Assembly: GCF_040412425.1 (NCBI RefSeq)
Contig: NC_089783.1
Coordinates: 43,001,625 to 43,065,624 of the forward strand
Reading direction: 5' to 3'
Source of the DNA: Macrobrachium rosenbergii
Taxonomy: Eukaryota; Arthropoda; Malacostraca; Decapoda; Palaemonidae
DNA: 64,000 nt
Below are positions 1 through 12,740 of this stretch, piece after piece (within the stretch, counting starts at the first letter, position 1; each line of letters opens with the position of its first letter). The translations under genes were made by a program, and so were the position numbers. Below the pieces are notes generated by a model. That model ran no database searches. It was not told where the DNA came from and saw only the letters and a program-made list of their open reading frames with translations.

Positions 1-239
1 AGGGGCTCTGTTACGACAGCGTGACGTTAAGCGAAAATCGCCGATAACCGAAAATCAGGAATTTTCGGCACTTATTGGCATCAGTGTTAGGTATGTGTTG
101 GCGCAATACCCAATTATCGGTGCCAATAAGCGGAAATCTGCATTTTTCAGTGCCAAAAATCGCTGATTTTCATCGCTAGACAAGTGCCATAAAACCAGAT
201 CTCCAATAACCGAGTCCGCTGATAATTGGGGACTGCCTG
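1..239. mobile_element. MITE, right part (cut by window edge), CAGGCAGT family
   Basis: Ends ...GGGGACTGCCTG followed by TA, and contains short repeats of the form GCCGATAACCGAAAATC. The same terminus and the same kind of interior occur in the complete copy at 60877-61174. Its left end lies outside the window. Confidence 0.7.
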
Positions 240-3200
240 TACTGTTTAAGTTCTAATTGTGTATATTTGCCATTCATTTAGGATACAAATGTGAAAGAGT
301 TATCCACTGTACATTTTGCAACTTTTACGTGCATTATCACCACCCTCATTTATTAGATGTTTATGCCAACTCAACAATTGTCCATCTGTTATCTGCTTGG
401 GAACCCCTCTCTCTCAGGGACAGTATCTAAAATCCTGACTGTCTCTCCTTTTGAAACAGGTTTTTATGGCACTTCAGCAAGCTCAAAATTTGTAATGCTT
501 CTTATTTTTTGGAAAGCAGCAGGCATTTGATTTTGCATTTATGTGTAATGTTAGCATTGACATTTTTGTTGTATGATTAGTAGAGGAAGAAAGAACAAAT
601 ACTAATATTTGTCAAGATTAATAAAAAATAAATGGCTGAAAGAGGAGGTGACCATGCATTGGATATTCTCCTTAACTTTTCAGTAAGGAGCAAGCACACG
701 GGTTGAATATCTGATAAAAGTAGCAGCAGTGATATTTACCATTGAATAGGAGTATGTTACTCAAGAAAAGTTTGCTACCTCACTTGTTTCATTTTCAGCA
801 GGTTTGAGTATGTGTACATTGGAACAGGCACTTTTTGTATTTTTATTGATATTTTCATCCAGTGTTCTATCAATAGAACATTCGGTGCCTGTTGTGTTTT
901 TGCTATTTGAAGATATCAGTGGTTCAGCACAGTTAACCAAGCCTTAGACTGTAGAATGTATAATAAAATCTTGGTTTCCATCAACAAGTAACAACGTAAC
1001 AACATGCAATTTGTCTTTTTAAAGAGGTAATCAGTGATGGCTTATGAAACCTATGTCAACGGGACTGCTAGAAAGGATCGACAGTATTTAACAAGGGTCA
1101 TATGATGCTAAACTGTGGTTTAGGAACTACTTTTTTGGCATGTAGAATTAATGTTTTTTTATCATAACGTAAATGAAATTGAAAAATAAAATAAATGTTA
1201 TGTCTTCTATTTAAAATATAGAACTACTGAACAAATAAATACATAAATTATTATTAGTAAAGTTAAGAATTCAAATTCTCATCATAAAGATACAATTGAA
1301 AAGGCAGCTTTGTGTTGCGATAAACACATTTTTAATAAAGCTCATTGCAGTGACTTCTGGTTGGTATAGCATTTGTAGTTATCTCGATATTTGTTTGCTC
1401 ATTACATAAATAATTACTTGAGCAAATTAGCTTTTATATGGTGTAAGAAAATACAGTATTTTCCAGTCTTTTTCCTAATTTAGTACTTATGCAATACAAT
1501 TTTAATCAAGAGTAACCTAAGCTTGATATTAATGGGGCTAAGTTTCACAATTCATAATATTTTGTAGAAGAAGAAATTATTTGTCAACGATAAGTCACCA
1601 GAAAATTTAGTGTATTATATGTTTAAGCTATTGATTTGAGAAGAAACAGTGCAGATAACATCTTTGTAGTCACATATTTTGAACACATGCTTGCAATTCT
1701 CATTGACTGGAAAAGTGTGATGCAAGGTCCCATTGGGGAGAAATTGTGTTGAAAAAACCAGAGTTTCAATAGGAAGATTAGTAGTTGGCTTTCACAGTTT
1801 GTCTTGCATGAGGTACTTATGAAAATACATATATGCAACACTTTCAGAATGATGCAAGGAAAATTTTTTATTCTAAGAATTTTTGACAAGTCTGTAATTT
1901 GTTTGTATATAAGCATGACATGGTGTGCACCAGAAAAAATAACTTTCTATGCATTTAAGGGGGATGTATATTGCCTAATATTACATCTTTTTTATGATTA
2001 TAGGATTTTTTTTTACGTGGTTTAAAGTAGATTGCACCTCAAGGTATAATCAATTACTGTATTTAAATTACTTCATATTTGTTTTATGACTAAACCTTGA
2101 ATAAGAAGTATTTCTGTAACCAGTTATATGAAGTGACATCCCTCCACAGTTCAGTAAACATATATGGAATTGTTTATTCGAGAATGTTCTAGAAGTTTTA
2201 TATAAAATCTGCTTAATTTGGGTGTAGCAAAGCAAACAAATTTCTTGTGTTTAGAGATTAGCTGAAAATCCTTTAGTATGAAAATCAAACAAAACATTAT
2301 CAAGAAGTTACATGAGGAATATATTGCATTTTATTAGTAGTGACCCTTTTGTATTAGTTACACTAATGAAATAGAAAACAGATTTCTTAAAAATTAACCG
2401 ATGAATTTTCAGATGGCTATATGTAAAGCCAAGCACTTGGGCACTTTAGCTATACTGTACAGTACTTAAGACAGTGAAAAGGAGTGGGAGTGGTTGAGCA
2501 GCAGGATTAAGAGATCCAAAAAATAAATGACATGAAGTAAAAGGATTTAAAAATGAAAATTGGAGAAAACCACACAGTTGCAGTAAGTTGTAATAGGGGT
2601 GTGGGACAATGTGATAAAAGAATGGATGCAGGAGTGGAGGTTAAGTACCGATGCTAAAAGGTGGGTGCTGCTAGTCCCGAGAGGGATACTGCAAACACTC
2701 TGGTAATGCTTGAAGCAAGTGAGGCGCAGTGATAGCATTAGCCCCAATGGGACCATGAAAAAAAAAAATTTTTCATTTTGGGGAACACTGGAAAATCAAA
2801 TGATGCCATATACTGTAATAGTAACAAAATTAAAGTTGGGATACTGACAAACTTTAAATGTGATATGTGGTAATTTTATTTTTGGCTACTAACTACATGT
2901 TATTGTAGAATGCCTTACTTCTTCACGAATGGATGGGTCCAGTTCCAGCCAAGAGGGTACTAGGCAAGCAGGTAGCAATTAGGAAAGAACTGGTCTTTAC
3001 CAACAAAGCTATTCCAAGTCATAGAGCTGTCAACATGCATAGCATATATAGTAGGTCTTGCTTATATGATGGGCTGTGGTCCGTAAAGACTAGTCATATT
3101 GGGAAAAATTCATATTTCAATTTTAACATCTTAAGGAAAGTTGGGTTACATTCCAAGTGATTACCGTTAGGCAACTTATCATTGGCCCAATTAAAATTTA

Positions 3201-3550
3201 AAGTCATCTTATTTACTAAGAATATCAAACAAAATATATACATTATTTGCAAAGCCAGTTGATTAGGAATAAAAAAAAAAGAAAATTCAACTCACCATCA
3301 TTGGTGTCCACTCCAAGAGAAGTTATCAACCATTTTCCCTATCCAACTCTAGCCTTCTACCACCCCCCACATATAGTACATCAACATGATAGCTATCATC
3401 TTAAAGGACTCAGAGTTAGTAGGTTAAGGGTCAGAAACGATAGGGATCGAAAAGACGAGGAGATCCTTGTATGCTTACTTGGTATGTCAGTATTTCTCTT
3501 TTGAAAACTAAATGTTTGACATCTAGGCTCTTTTAATGTTTTGGTGCAAG
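240..3550. other. AT-rich sequence without a recognisable gene
   Basis: Only short open frames with no family resemblance on either strand. No splice-bounded coding segment or repeat family recognised. Confidence 0.5.
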
Positions 3551-3599
3551 CTCATGCTCAAGCTTCATCAACTCCTTATTGGTTAGTGGCTTGCTATGT

Positions 3600-3920
3600 C
3601 TTAACCCCCCATAGGGTGTAGTGCCGTCGATTCACCTCATGCGTTACACTTAGGCATTACTGAAGGTTCTTTGCAGCATCCCTTCAGCCCCTAGCTTCAA
3701 CCCCTTTCATTCCTTTTGCTGTACTTCTGTTCATATTCTCTTTCTTTCATCTTTACACCTTCTCCTAACAACTGTTTCATAGTGCAACTGCGAGGTTTTC
3801 CTCCTGCTACACCTTTCAAACCTTTTTATTGTCAATTTCCATTTCAGGGCTGAATGACTTCATAGGCCCCAGCACTTGGCCTTTTGCCTAAATTCTATAT
3901 TCTGTTCTGTTCTGCTATGT
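3600..3920 (+). repeat. Decapod-type short interspersed repeat with TTCTG tail
   Basis: Carries the string GCGAGGTTTTCCTCCTGCTA, then TGAATGACTTCATAGGCCCC and AGCACTTGGCCTTTTGCCTA, and ends in a short TTCTG tandem tail. I remember this repeat as abundant in decapod crustacean sequences. The tail suggests LINE-driven retroposition. Start estimated. Confidence 0.75.
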
Positions 3921-4439
3921 CTCAAGTAGCATTTCAACATCATCTCCCTCCCTTATCAAACTTTAGTGTAAAACCTCTCAATGGTTCACTTGTGCTGTCT
4001 ACAAAAGGGAAGCCCTTGAAGACATGAATGGATTCAGGCCATATTCTCTCTCAAAAGTAGTTGAACATAGAAGGCTAGACTTCATCCCATAAATTAACAA
4101 ATTAGTCATTATCCTTAACTGAAATTTTTCCTGTATTACCTGACCATACCATTAGAGTTAGTGTTAAGAACTTTGCCAAGCTGCTATTAGTAGGCTACAA
4201 TTGTGGCAGTGATCCCTTGCTCCATTGACTGGGTGAGAGAGGTAGTCCTGAAGGCCAAAAAACTGCTTCATTGCTGTGTACCAGCCACATGTGACCTCGA
4301 TCACTAGAGAATTATTAATGATGGGGAACTTTGGAAAGTTATTCCACTTGGCTAACCTCCCAGGAGACAACAAAGCACAGCAAGCCATGTAGCTGTGGTT
4401 GGAGCTTTCATCATCCATGCCTTCAAATCAGACTTCCAG

Positions 4440-4665
4440 ATTACTTAAAGCTACATAATGGATCCTTCTGACTGTTCTGCAGAGGCATCAGAGTCAGATC
4501 TTCAGTGTTGTAAAACTTTGGCAGGCATAAACCCAGATGCAGTTTTCTCTTCGTATGTGAAACAAGCCACAGGGTACATTTTTTGCCAAGGATTCCCATT
4601 TCATCCGTGTTATAAATTTGCAATGGATTGTAACCATAACCAACAATATAAGGAAGGTCAGGCAA
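4440..4665 (-). pseudogene. Possible pogo/jerky-type DDE transposase fragment
   Basis: Minus-strand translation shows PLQIYNTDEMGILGKKC, resembling the first catalytic Asp region of Tigger/jerky transposases (.QIYN.DETGL.WK..P). The following sequence drifts out of homology with stops. Weak on its own. Confidence 0.4.
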
Positions 4666-5980
4666 AGTAAGTACCTAATATGTATAAAAGGATAGCTAAA
4701 TAAAAAAGTTGGGGAAGTAGGACAAATAATTTTACTTAGGTAAACTGAGGGTAAAATAGTTAAAAAATCACTAATGTACTAGTAACAAAAGCTTGTAAGC
4801 ACCAAAATATATAAGCCACACACAATGCAAGTACAAGTGGACTTTGGACGAGGTTGTAGTTTAAAATATATTTTAAGTGTACATTTCATATTTGCATTTG
4901 TTGCTATGTACTTTTCAGTTGTTAAGAGTGATGCACCATAAGTTATCACCCAGTGTATTTTCATGGATTTGTCACATCAGTCATCATATTCTTAAGACAT
5001 TTCAAATTCAAATTGCATTTCTTTTTATAGTGTATAGAAAGTAGCACATGCAGCTGGGGTTTATATTTTTATTTTTTTCAGTCATTCATAGACACTGAGC
5101 TTTACTTGCATAAATTAGGATAAAATATTCGCATCTGATAGTGGAATGTCATATGTTCTTAATGAAGCATTTTGTATGGAATCTTATTATGAATGGAGCA
5201 GTTGTACATGGTATACTGTTTTATATTATATAGAATAATGGTTTAAACTGTTGATTTCTCTTGTGGCAGTATGTAGTATTTTCAACTATTTTTGTTTTCA
5301 TATGGAATATGCAGCTTACATTTTAACTTTTAAAGCCTTCTCTTTGTGGGGATTGTGATTAACTGGGAGAAGTCTGATATCCCCAAGCAGCAGATAAAAA
5401 TCTTGTATGCTTTTGGACATGGTAGCAGTAATAGCCTTCCTGGTAGGCTCTTGGGGAGGTAGCAGCAGTTGCTGTTGCAACAGGTACAACCTGCTTTGCT
5501 GTGGCTAATGGTCCTAGATCATCTGTTATTGCTAGAGAAGTTCGTTCCCCATGGGCAGAGCCATCTTTGGTTGTTTCAATGGGTCAGGAATGAGAAAGGA
5601 CTTTACTTCGAGGTTAGACAATAGACACATCTTACGAGGAGGTCTACTGACTTCCTCCCTCTGAAGAAGCTTCTGTGCACCTGAGGAGAGTTCATTGCAG
5701 GTGGGTAGATAGAGGACACACTGAATCTATACATCAATTTGGAAATGCAAGCGGTTTACATGGGTGTTTGGTGGTGTTGATGAGCAACAACACAACTGTA
5801 GTTGCCTATGTAAACAAACAGGGTGGGATAGTGTCTAGGACTATGTACCAGGTGGCATTGCATATTCATGAGTGGGTGGCTTCTCAAGCCATTGAGTCGT
5901 CAACCAGATACTTTCCAGGCAGAAGAATGTTCTGGTGGATTAACTCAGTTGCTGGAGTCAAATTGCAGGGTTGTAGTTGT

Positions 5981-6184
5981 CCCTACATCCCTGAATAGCA
6001 GAGATGTTATTTGAGTTAAGGGGTCCACCATGATCAATTTATTTTCAATCAGGCTGAACAGAAAACTTCCCATCTTCTGTTTCCCTACATCCCTGAATAC
6101 CAGAGAGGTTGAGTTTGAGGGATCCACCATAATCAATCTGTTTTCAACCAGACTGAACAAAGAACTTCTCATCTTCTGTTTCCC
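5981..6184. repeat. 102-bp tandem duplication inside the DIRS remnant
   Basis: The string CCCTACATCCCTGAATA recurs at 5981 and 6083, and the following ~100 bases match with scattered substitutions. The duplication repeats the segment coding NLFS.RLN..L.IFCFP. Confidence 0.85.
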
Positions 6185-6638
6185 AGTCCCAAACCCATGG
6201 GCAACAGTGGAAGATGCATTCCAACATCCCTGGGACAATTTGGATGTACAGTATACACCTTCCCACATTTCACCCTTCTCCACAGGGTGGTTAGCAGTGT
6301 TCATCATGCTGGGGAGTGGTACAAAGATCTGCTGACCCTCCAGGTTGAGACATCAAGACAGTTACCCACCCTTTTGTGTCAACCACATGTTTATAGGTAA
6401 CATTTGGCAGTTTGGTCTCTCTGCCTTCTTGGATGGAAGTTATCCATTGTTACCTGGGCCATCTGCTGTGATTGGTCTTGTAGAAAAGGTTATCTTTCTG
6501 TCAGAATATCTGTCCAGTGGATCAATGCATCTGTTCCTTTCTGTATTAAAAGGCTATTGCTCAGCCTTATCTCTGAAGGGGCTGGGCTCTCCCCCTTGGT
6601 TAAGTCATCCATGCTTATGAGAAACTAAAAGCAATCTT

Positions 6639-7247
6639 GTCCTCAGACCAGGCGATAACAACATCTAATCCAAGTCTCCACCAGCAAAGTTTCAGAGGAA
6701 GAAATCTAGAAACTCTTGAACTTCTTGTCTGGAAATGATGGGTCCTGAATTTCAGCTACACACTCCAGGTCAAAGAGAAGGAGAGGAATCCCCGTCCTTC
6801 TGAGTGCTGAATGAGATAGCAATGTTAGACCATGTGGTACCCCCATACTCTTTGCCAAGGCTAAAGCTAAGAGTAAGACAGTCTTTAGTGTTAGGTCTCT
6901 GTCTGATGAACACGTCAAGAGGTTTGTGGGACCCTTATTGTGAGGCTTTGGTCCTTGGATTGGGATGTATACATCCCACTCCAAGGACCTAACACTAAAG
7001 ACTGTCTTACTCTTAGCTTTAGCCTTGGCAAAGAGTATGGGGGAACCACATGGTCTAACATTGCTATCTCATTCAGCACTCAGAAGGACGGGGATTCCTC
7101 TCCTTCTCTTTGTCCTGGAGTGTGTAGCTGAAATTCAGGACCCATCATTTCCAGACAAGAGGTTCAAGAGTTTCTAGATTTCTTCCTCTGAAACTTTGTT
7201 GGTGGAGACTTGGATCAGATGTTGTTATCGCCTGGTCTGTGGCCTCA
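6639..7247. repeat. Head-to-head inverted duplication of the DIRS recombinase segment
   Basis: The left arm (6639-6969) read on the minus strand and the right arm (6970-7247) read on the plus strand give almost the same sequence and the same protein, DLTLKTVLLLALALAKSMG and onward. The centre is a 40-bp palindrome at 6950-6989 (GGTCCTTGGA...TCCAAGGACC). The left arm has about 66 extra bases near the centre (about 6898-6949 plus flank) that the right arm lacks. Confidence 0.92.
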
Positions 7248-7499
7248 AGTACCATCTGTAAGGGACCTGCTCTATGAGGCCAGAGTTTAGGAGACTTATA
7301 TTGGTACAGGTAAGCACAGGAAGGTGTCTAGGAAGTTATTAAGTGGGCCTACAGTTCCTCCCCTTTGTTCTCACTCAAGAACACATGAAGTTAGGGTCAT
7401 GGAACTGTGTCTTGCCTCATCGAAAAACTTGGTGTTTCGAGTAAAGAGTTCTTGTGTCTGGTGTAGCTAGACTACCTTTACCTCATTCTGCCTGAGGGA

Positions 7500-8200
7500 T
7501 GTTGCCTACTTTCTCCTTGGGATCAGTGGTGGCTGTTTAACTGTTTTTATAGACATTGGGTCCCAGTCATGCAGTACACGTCTGGTCCGAGTACTTATGC
7601 TTGGTATGCGCTTGCAGGAAGTGTGAATGAGAAATGAACGATTTCTCTTCCTTTCTTTCCCTTCCTTAGCTGCATCCATGCTGAAATTAAATGAGATTAA
7701 AGTAAGTACACAATGAGCACCTGTTTTAAGTAGTGTAGAATGCATTGTGCTCTGTCCTTTCTTCTTTTAATGAGGGGAAGGAAGGACATGGTAGAGCTTT
7801 TTTCTGAACCCATTATTTAGTAATAGCCAGAGCAAAGCTGCCAACCAATTTGACAACTCCAGTGGAATATGAAATGGGTCAATCAAGTACCATTCCTGCT
7901 TGAGTTCCCTGTATGTTTTTCAGGGATCTCGGGCCCAAGGTCCTACCACCCTTTTTGTTTCTAGCAGGGACCAACTCAGTCTAAAAGGATAGGATTCCAT
8001 ATATGAAAGGGGATGGTTGTATCCCTATAGGAATAAAAAATTGTCTGAAGCAGTTTGCATTTTTCATGGGTATACAAGTCGAGGCTTTCTTACCAGATGT
8101 ATCCACCTCAGCCACTCTGCTTTTGTTTCTGTAGCCAAAGGAAAGAATGAAGTGGTGAGTGAGGAGTACCCTCTCTTCTCCCCCCGCAATCAAACCAGTT
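7500..8200 (+). mobile_element. 3' non-coding tail of the first DIRS remnant
   Basis: CTTCATTCTG/CTCATTCTG-like motifs, TTTCTCCTTGGGA and GTGGCTG near 7480-7540 recur in the same order at 12210-12280 after the second recombinase remnant, so this is shared element sequence rather than flanking DNA. Right limit uncertain. Confidence 0.55.
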
Positions 8201-10300
8201 AACTACCTTGTTGTATACGTACAAAGTATACAAATTACTTAAGAAATGTTATTTTTTAACAAAATTGTAGATTTTTCAGAAACAGATTTAGGAATCAAAG
8301 CCTTACGATCTTTTCAGGACATCTTTGAGGTTATTTAGTCACCCAGAAATTTTGATGGAAGTAGGTATGAAAATACATATTCCTGCAACATGAAAAATTA
8401 TTAGGGGAACTGGTTAGACACCACGTCTTGGAGGCATAGTAACTGACTAGGCAAAGATGCTGACTGTAAATAGTAGGTATCTGAAGCTCAGTAACAAACT
8501 TAAGTATAAAATCCACAAGTTTGGGCAATGGAGTACTGTATACAGTATTTTACTGTTTTGAGAAATCATGCCTCCTCTTCATTTCCATGTTGTGAAACAG
8601 GAGACAATGAAGATTTAAGGAACTGGGCTGGAGAATGTTGTTTGAAGTAAAAAATAGGTGAGAAAATGAAGCCCTTGACAACACTAAAAATGGTGATGGG
8701 TACAGATGTTGTGCCATTAACAATAGAAGTGAACTGGACAGATGAAATGAGGGTAAAGACAGGGAAGAAAAGCCTTGGTTATCAAGAGCAATGACTTTGT
8801 GACCAGGCACCAGTAAAGATGGAGGATTATTGCCAGAGGATTTTGATTTGCAATAGCCATGCTGTTGATGTGGAAAAAGTGCGATTTAAGGTGGTTGGGA
8901 AAGTGTGATTGCTGAGCGATGATTCAGGACTTTAGCAATAAGGTTAAAGACCCTAAGCAGTGTTCTGAATTAGATGCAGGATTTAACAATTAGTGTAGGA
9001 TGCAGGGTAAGACATCAGCCAGTTCATCCATAAATTTGTTGCATTGCATATCCAGAACTGATTTGTAAATTTTATGATAGTATATAATCATCCCCTTAAA
9101 ATTTTAATCCTTATTTTGTCTGCTCTGTGTGAGGCCTATATTTTAGAGTGTATACTGTAGTGTAAAACTCTACAATTTAGGACATTAAGGAAGGTGAGCC
9201 ACCTTAATAAACAGGACTTGGGATTATTTCTGTTGCTATGTTTTCTAAGGATAATTCAGATATGCTACTCTGTCATGCTTATGTAATGAAGTGCTGTAAA
9301 CTGTTTTCTGGCTTAAAGTTTGATATTACAGAACACATATTATGCTAACTCATGGAATATCTGAATAGTAGATCTTCATATATTTTCCCATTTTAAATTT
9401 ATCTTTATAAATGTATCATGTAACAGTTGCTGGCTGCGTCATGAAAGTAAGCCAGATATACTGTTGAATTTCATGTTGGTATAAGTAAATTGTCTGTTTA
9501 TTATGACATGTATGTAGGTAAATGAAATGCTAGTAATATTCTGTTTTGTATGACTGTGTAAGCTCTCCTTTTGTCATTAATGTAATTTTTATGGCTTGTG
9601 GAAAATGTCTGGGATTATATTATTAATAATTGTGAGATTTTGCTGGAACTTCAGTTGAAGATTTTTGCAAGAAATTATGCTGGGTAAACTATATAAAATA
9701 GTAATAATAAGTAATACACGAATAGATTGATATTGCTAATGTGATTGTTAAAATTTCAAATGTTAAAGTTAGTCAAGTCTTCACAGAAAGAAGCAGAATT
9801 GAAGTTGTGTTGTTTTTTATTTTGTGGAGAATGCAAGGTACATTGCTGAAACAAAAAGAGTAAGCTTAATATTGTAATGGAATTATATGATGTGTGTATA
9901 TTCTAAAGGATGTAGGTATTGTGGTACAAGCTTATATTGTGCCTTAAAACATCACTTAGAAGTACAAGTATACCCAGAGTTTTGTAAGAATTACAGTACT
10001 TGTTATTGAAGTGTTGGATTAGATCTTGCATTCATAGAAAGGGTCAATTTTAGTTCATATTTATCAAAAGACATGAAATTTAGTAAATGTGATTGGAATT
10101 ATATGGTCACAGAAATACTGCGCTTGTTTATGGTTTTATGTCAAAAGAAAAGACAAACTATTTTGTAGGTTATCTTAGTTTTGGTACCTGGCTTGTTTAG
10201 TATAATGTTGTAAATACAGTGGACATTCAAGTTACTGCACTCTAATAAACCATATTTGTTCATGTGGAAATACAAAACATTGCTTTTATGAAGTTATACT
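8200..10300. other. AT-rich sequence without a recognisable gene
   Basis: No coding segment with family resemblance and no clear repeat structure on either strand. Confidence 0.5.
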
Positions 10301-11200
10301 GTATCTTTTAGCACGAGCTGGGAGAGAGAGTTGATGAACTTCGTAACAATGTTGTTAACTGATCTGATGATTACTGGGGGTTGGGCAGAATACTTCTCAC
10401 TCATCACTTTCTTTGGCCGTCTTGCTGAGTGGACATTCTTTGCACTCTCTCTGTCATTGAACTGTTCCACTTGCTTCCCTTGGCTGATGATTTGAGTACT
10501 CGTGCTGGTGTCTCCTCTGGAAAGGTCCCAACCCAAGCATCATGCTCACCTTCCACCACTCCTACTATTGTTTGACATTTCAGGTAAGCAGTTGTCATCC
10601 ATGGAGTACCTGCAGAAGATCTGGCATTCCATCAACATTCCTGGAAGCCTATCTTTTGCAGTTTTGGACCATCTAACAGCTACAAAGGAGGAGGGATCTG
10701 CTTCCACTGCTCTTGCAACTGCTGCTGCTTTGGTACATACTAAGGAGTAGGATCTTCCTGTAGCGGTTATGTTCTCTGTAGTGGACCCTCCTGCTTCTTG
10801 GGCAGCAACAACATAGGAGATGAGCAAGGCCCGAGTTAAGAATCAAAAAAGTGTTCACAACATTCTTCCTTCTTGCTGAGCTTGTCTTCCCTCTCTTCCT
10901 TGTCCTTGACTTCTTGCTTTTGCAAGAGAAAGAAGAGAAGAAAGGGAATTCCAAGAAGTCTAGTACCCAATCCGGACTTAATGGAGCCAACACAGCCTAC
11001 TCACTCTGCACATGTGGTAACAAGGTTAGCTCTGTCTCCCATGTCTCTTAAGGAACACACTTGGTAGAGCACATGCAACCTGCTTGCACTGTGCTTGCTA
11101 GGTCCACAGATCAAGTGCCTGCAGGTAGCAGTGTAGGCCCCTCTTCCCATACCTCACCTGATACCTGTTCAGACCAGCACTGCCTGCTTGTTCAGCACAA

Positions 11201-11525
11201 TTGGTTACTAGCCATAAGGAAAAGGCTGAGCTGCTTCATCGAGCTTTTGAAGTTAAGCAACCAGCTGGCAGTGTCCCTCTCCCTGATATATGTCATCCTG
11301 AACCTCTTCATATAAAATTTGCATTTGACTCTAGGGATGTTAAGAAAATTCTTGATAATCTTGATACCTGGGGTGGAAAAGATCCCAATGGTTTCTTCCC
11401 TTTGTTTTTTAAAAAGGTTTTCAGTGTGTTGTCTCCCAAGATTAGTAGATTCTATAGATTTTTAGGTCTGTATAGGTTATCAGAATATCCTGTGAGGGAG
11501 ATGGTAGTAGTTCCTCTTCAAACAT
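11201..11525 (+). pseudogene. Non-LTR retrotransposon (LINE) reverse transcriptase fragment
   Basis: An open stretch encodes KAELLHRAFEV ... FDSRDVKKILDNLDTWGGKD with PNGFFPLFFKK, the region leading into the LINE reverse transcriptase finger/palm (DV...L..L...K..G.DG.P..F.K). It breaks off before the catalytic motifs, where DIRS recombinase sequence begins. Confidence 0.75.
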
Positions 11526-11549
11526 GTACCAAGGAAAATAGGACTTCTT

Positions 11550-12740
11550 CTGTGAAAGGGGTTGTAAAAGGGGTCTCTTTCTGGTCAGAGGGTCTGTTCA
11601 TGCATCATAGACTGTTCACCTTCTCTGAGACAACTCAGCTTAAGCACCTCTTGAGCTTCATCCTCCCAACTGGGATGTAACTCACTCTTCCACAACCTAA
11701 ACCAATTTTTTTTGTATAAGACCATGGGAGAACCCTTGGACCAAGAACTCACTCTCCAGACTATCTTTTCACTGGCTTCAGCCTTTGTTAAGCGTATTAG
11801 GAAGGTACAGTACATGGTCTTTCTGATCTGGTCTGGCACTCTAAATCCCTTTCTCCTTTGTTCCAGAGTTTGTGGCAAAAACTCAGACTTGCCTGTTCCT
11901 GACATATGAATAAAAAATTTCTTGATCCCCTCCCTCTGAGGCTTCACTGGTAGTGATGTGGACAACATGCTTTTATGCCTTGTGCAAGCCATTAGATACT
12001 ATGTGAAAAGGACCTACATTATATCCAGTGTTCTGAACACTTTGTGGTTTCATGGGATAATGAAATGAGGTTATGACTCCTCAGGGGAAGATTTCACCCA
12101 TCTTACACATGAGAAAGCCCACGGCATTAGAGGTGTGGGACTGTTCCTAGCCTTTTGGAGAAACTTCGTTTGCCAGGTTATCAGTGCAGGTTTCTGTTAA
12201 CGACAGATAACCTTCACTTCATTCTGTGTGAGAGATGTCTGCATAAGTCTTTGGACACCTTCTCCTTGGGAAACATGGTGGCTGCTCAGCAAATTGTGTA
12301 GAAACCCAGTTCCATTCACGGTGACAAATATCTCATCCAAAGTTCTTTTGCTTAGTGTAATTTTAGGACCATGAACTTAGTGATTGAACTCTTTTCCTTC
12401 CCTTCCTCCTGCTGGAGCATCACCTAGGCTAAAGTATCAGCTAGGATCAGAACAGATACAGGGAATTACATTTCACATATCCAGTCTTAGACCTCCACCC
12501 TGAGACGCATCTCTTCCATTCTCCTCTTTAACAAGAGGGGCAGTGTAGAACTTACAGTTATATAGTCGGAATAGCTACCACCCGATGTTTGATCCCTGAA
12601 GCTGTCCTTAGTTGACCAAGGCTCTCTTCCCTCACTCAGGCCCAAGGCCTTACCCTGCTTTTCCTTGAGGCTGAAGGAAAAATTGCTTGGAGATCTTAGG
12701 TGAGAGGCATTCCCTCCATGCACCCCCATAACCACCAATT
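11550..12740 (+). mobile_element. Second decayed DIRS tyrosine recombinase remnant and tail
   Basis: GEPLDQELTLQTIFSLASAF with VKRI (11736-11800) corresponds to the recombinase core opening, NSDLPVPDI (about 11880) and a DVDNMLLCLVQAIRYYVKRT segment (about 11955-12015) follow in broken frames. The tail from about 12208 matches the tail at 7476-8200. Probably a fragment of the same family as the 5.4-kb copy. Confidence 0.7.

Larger units (their letters stand above)
5380..7500 (+). mobile_element. Decayed DIRS-type retrotransposon: RNase H and tyrosine recombinase parts
   Basis: Plus-strand pieces in changing frames. SNNTTVVAYVNKQGGIVSRT (about 5785-5845) is the RNase H segment typical of DIRS elements, NLFSTRLNKELLIFCFPVPN with DAFQHPWDNLD (about 6135-6245) is the linker region after RNase H, and DLTLKTVLLLALALAKSMGE (about 6983-7045) is the start of the catalytic part of the tyrosine recombinase. 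Many stops and frameshifts; internal duplications make it clearly dead. Limits approximate. Confidence 0.8.

Noticed and set aside
2933..3160. 75-codon ORF beginning MGPVPAKRVLGKQ as a host gene
   Set aside because: No recognised family, no splice context, and length expected by chance over a region of this size.
6706..6984. A minus-strand gene opposite the DIRS recombinase
   Set aside because: It is the left arm of the inverted duplication and encodes the same recombinase segment.
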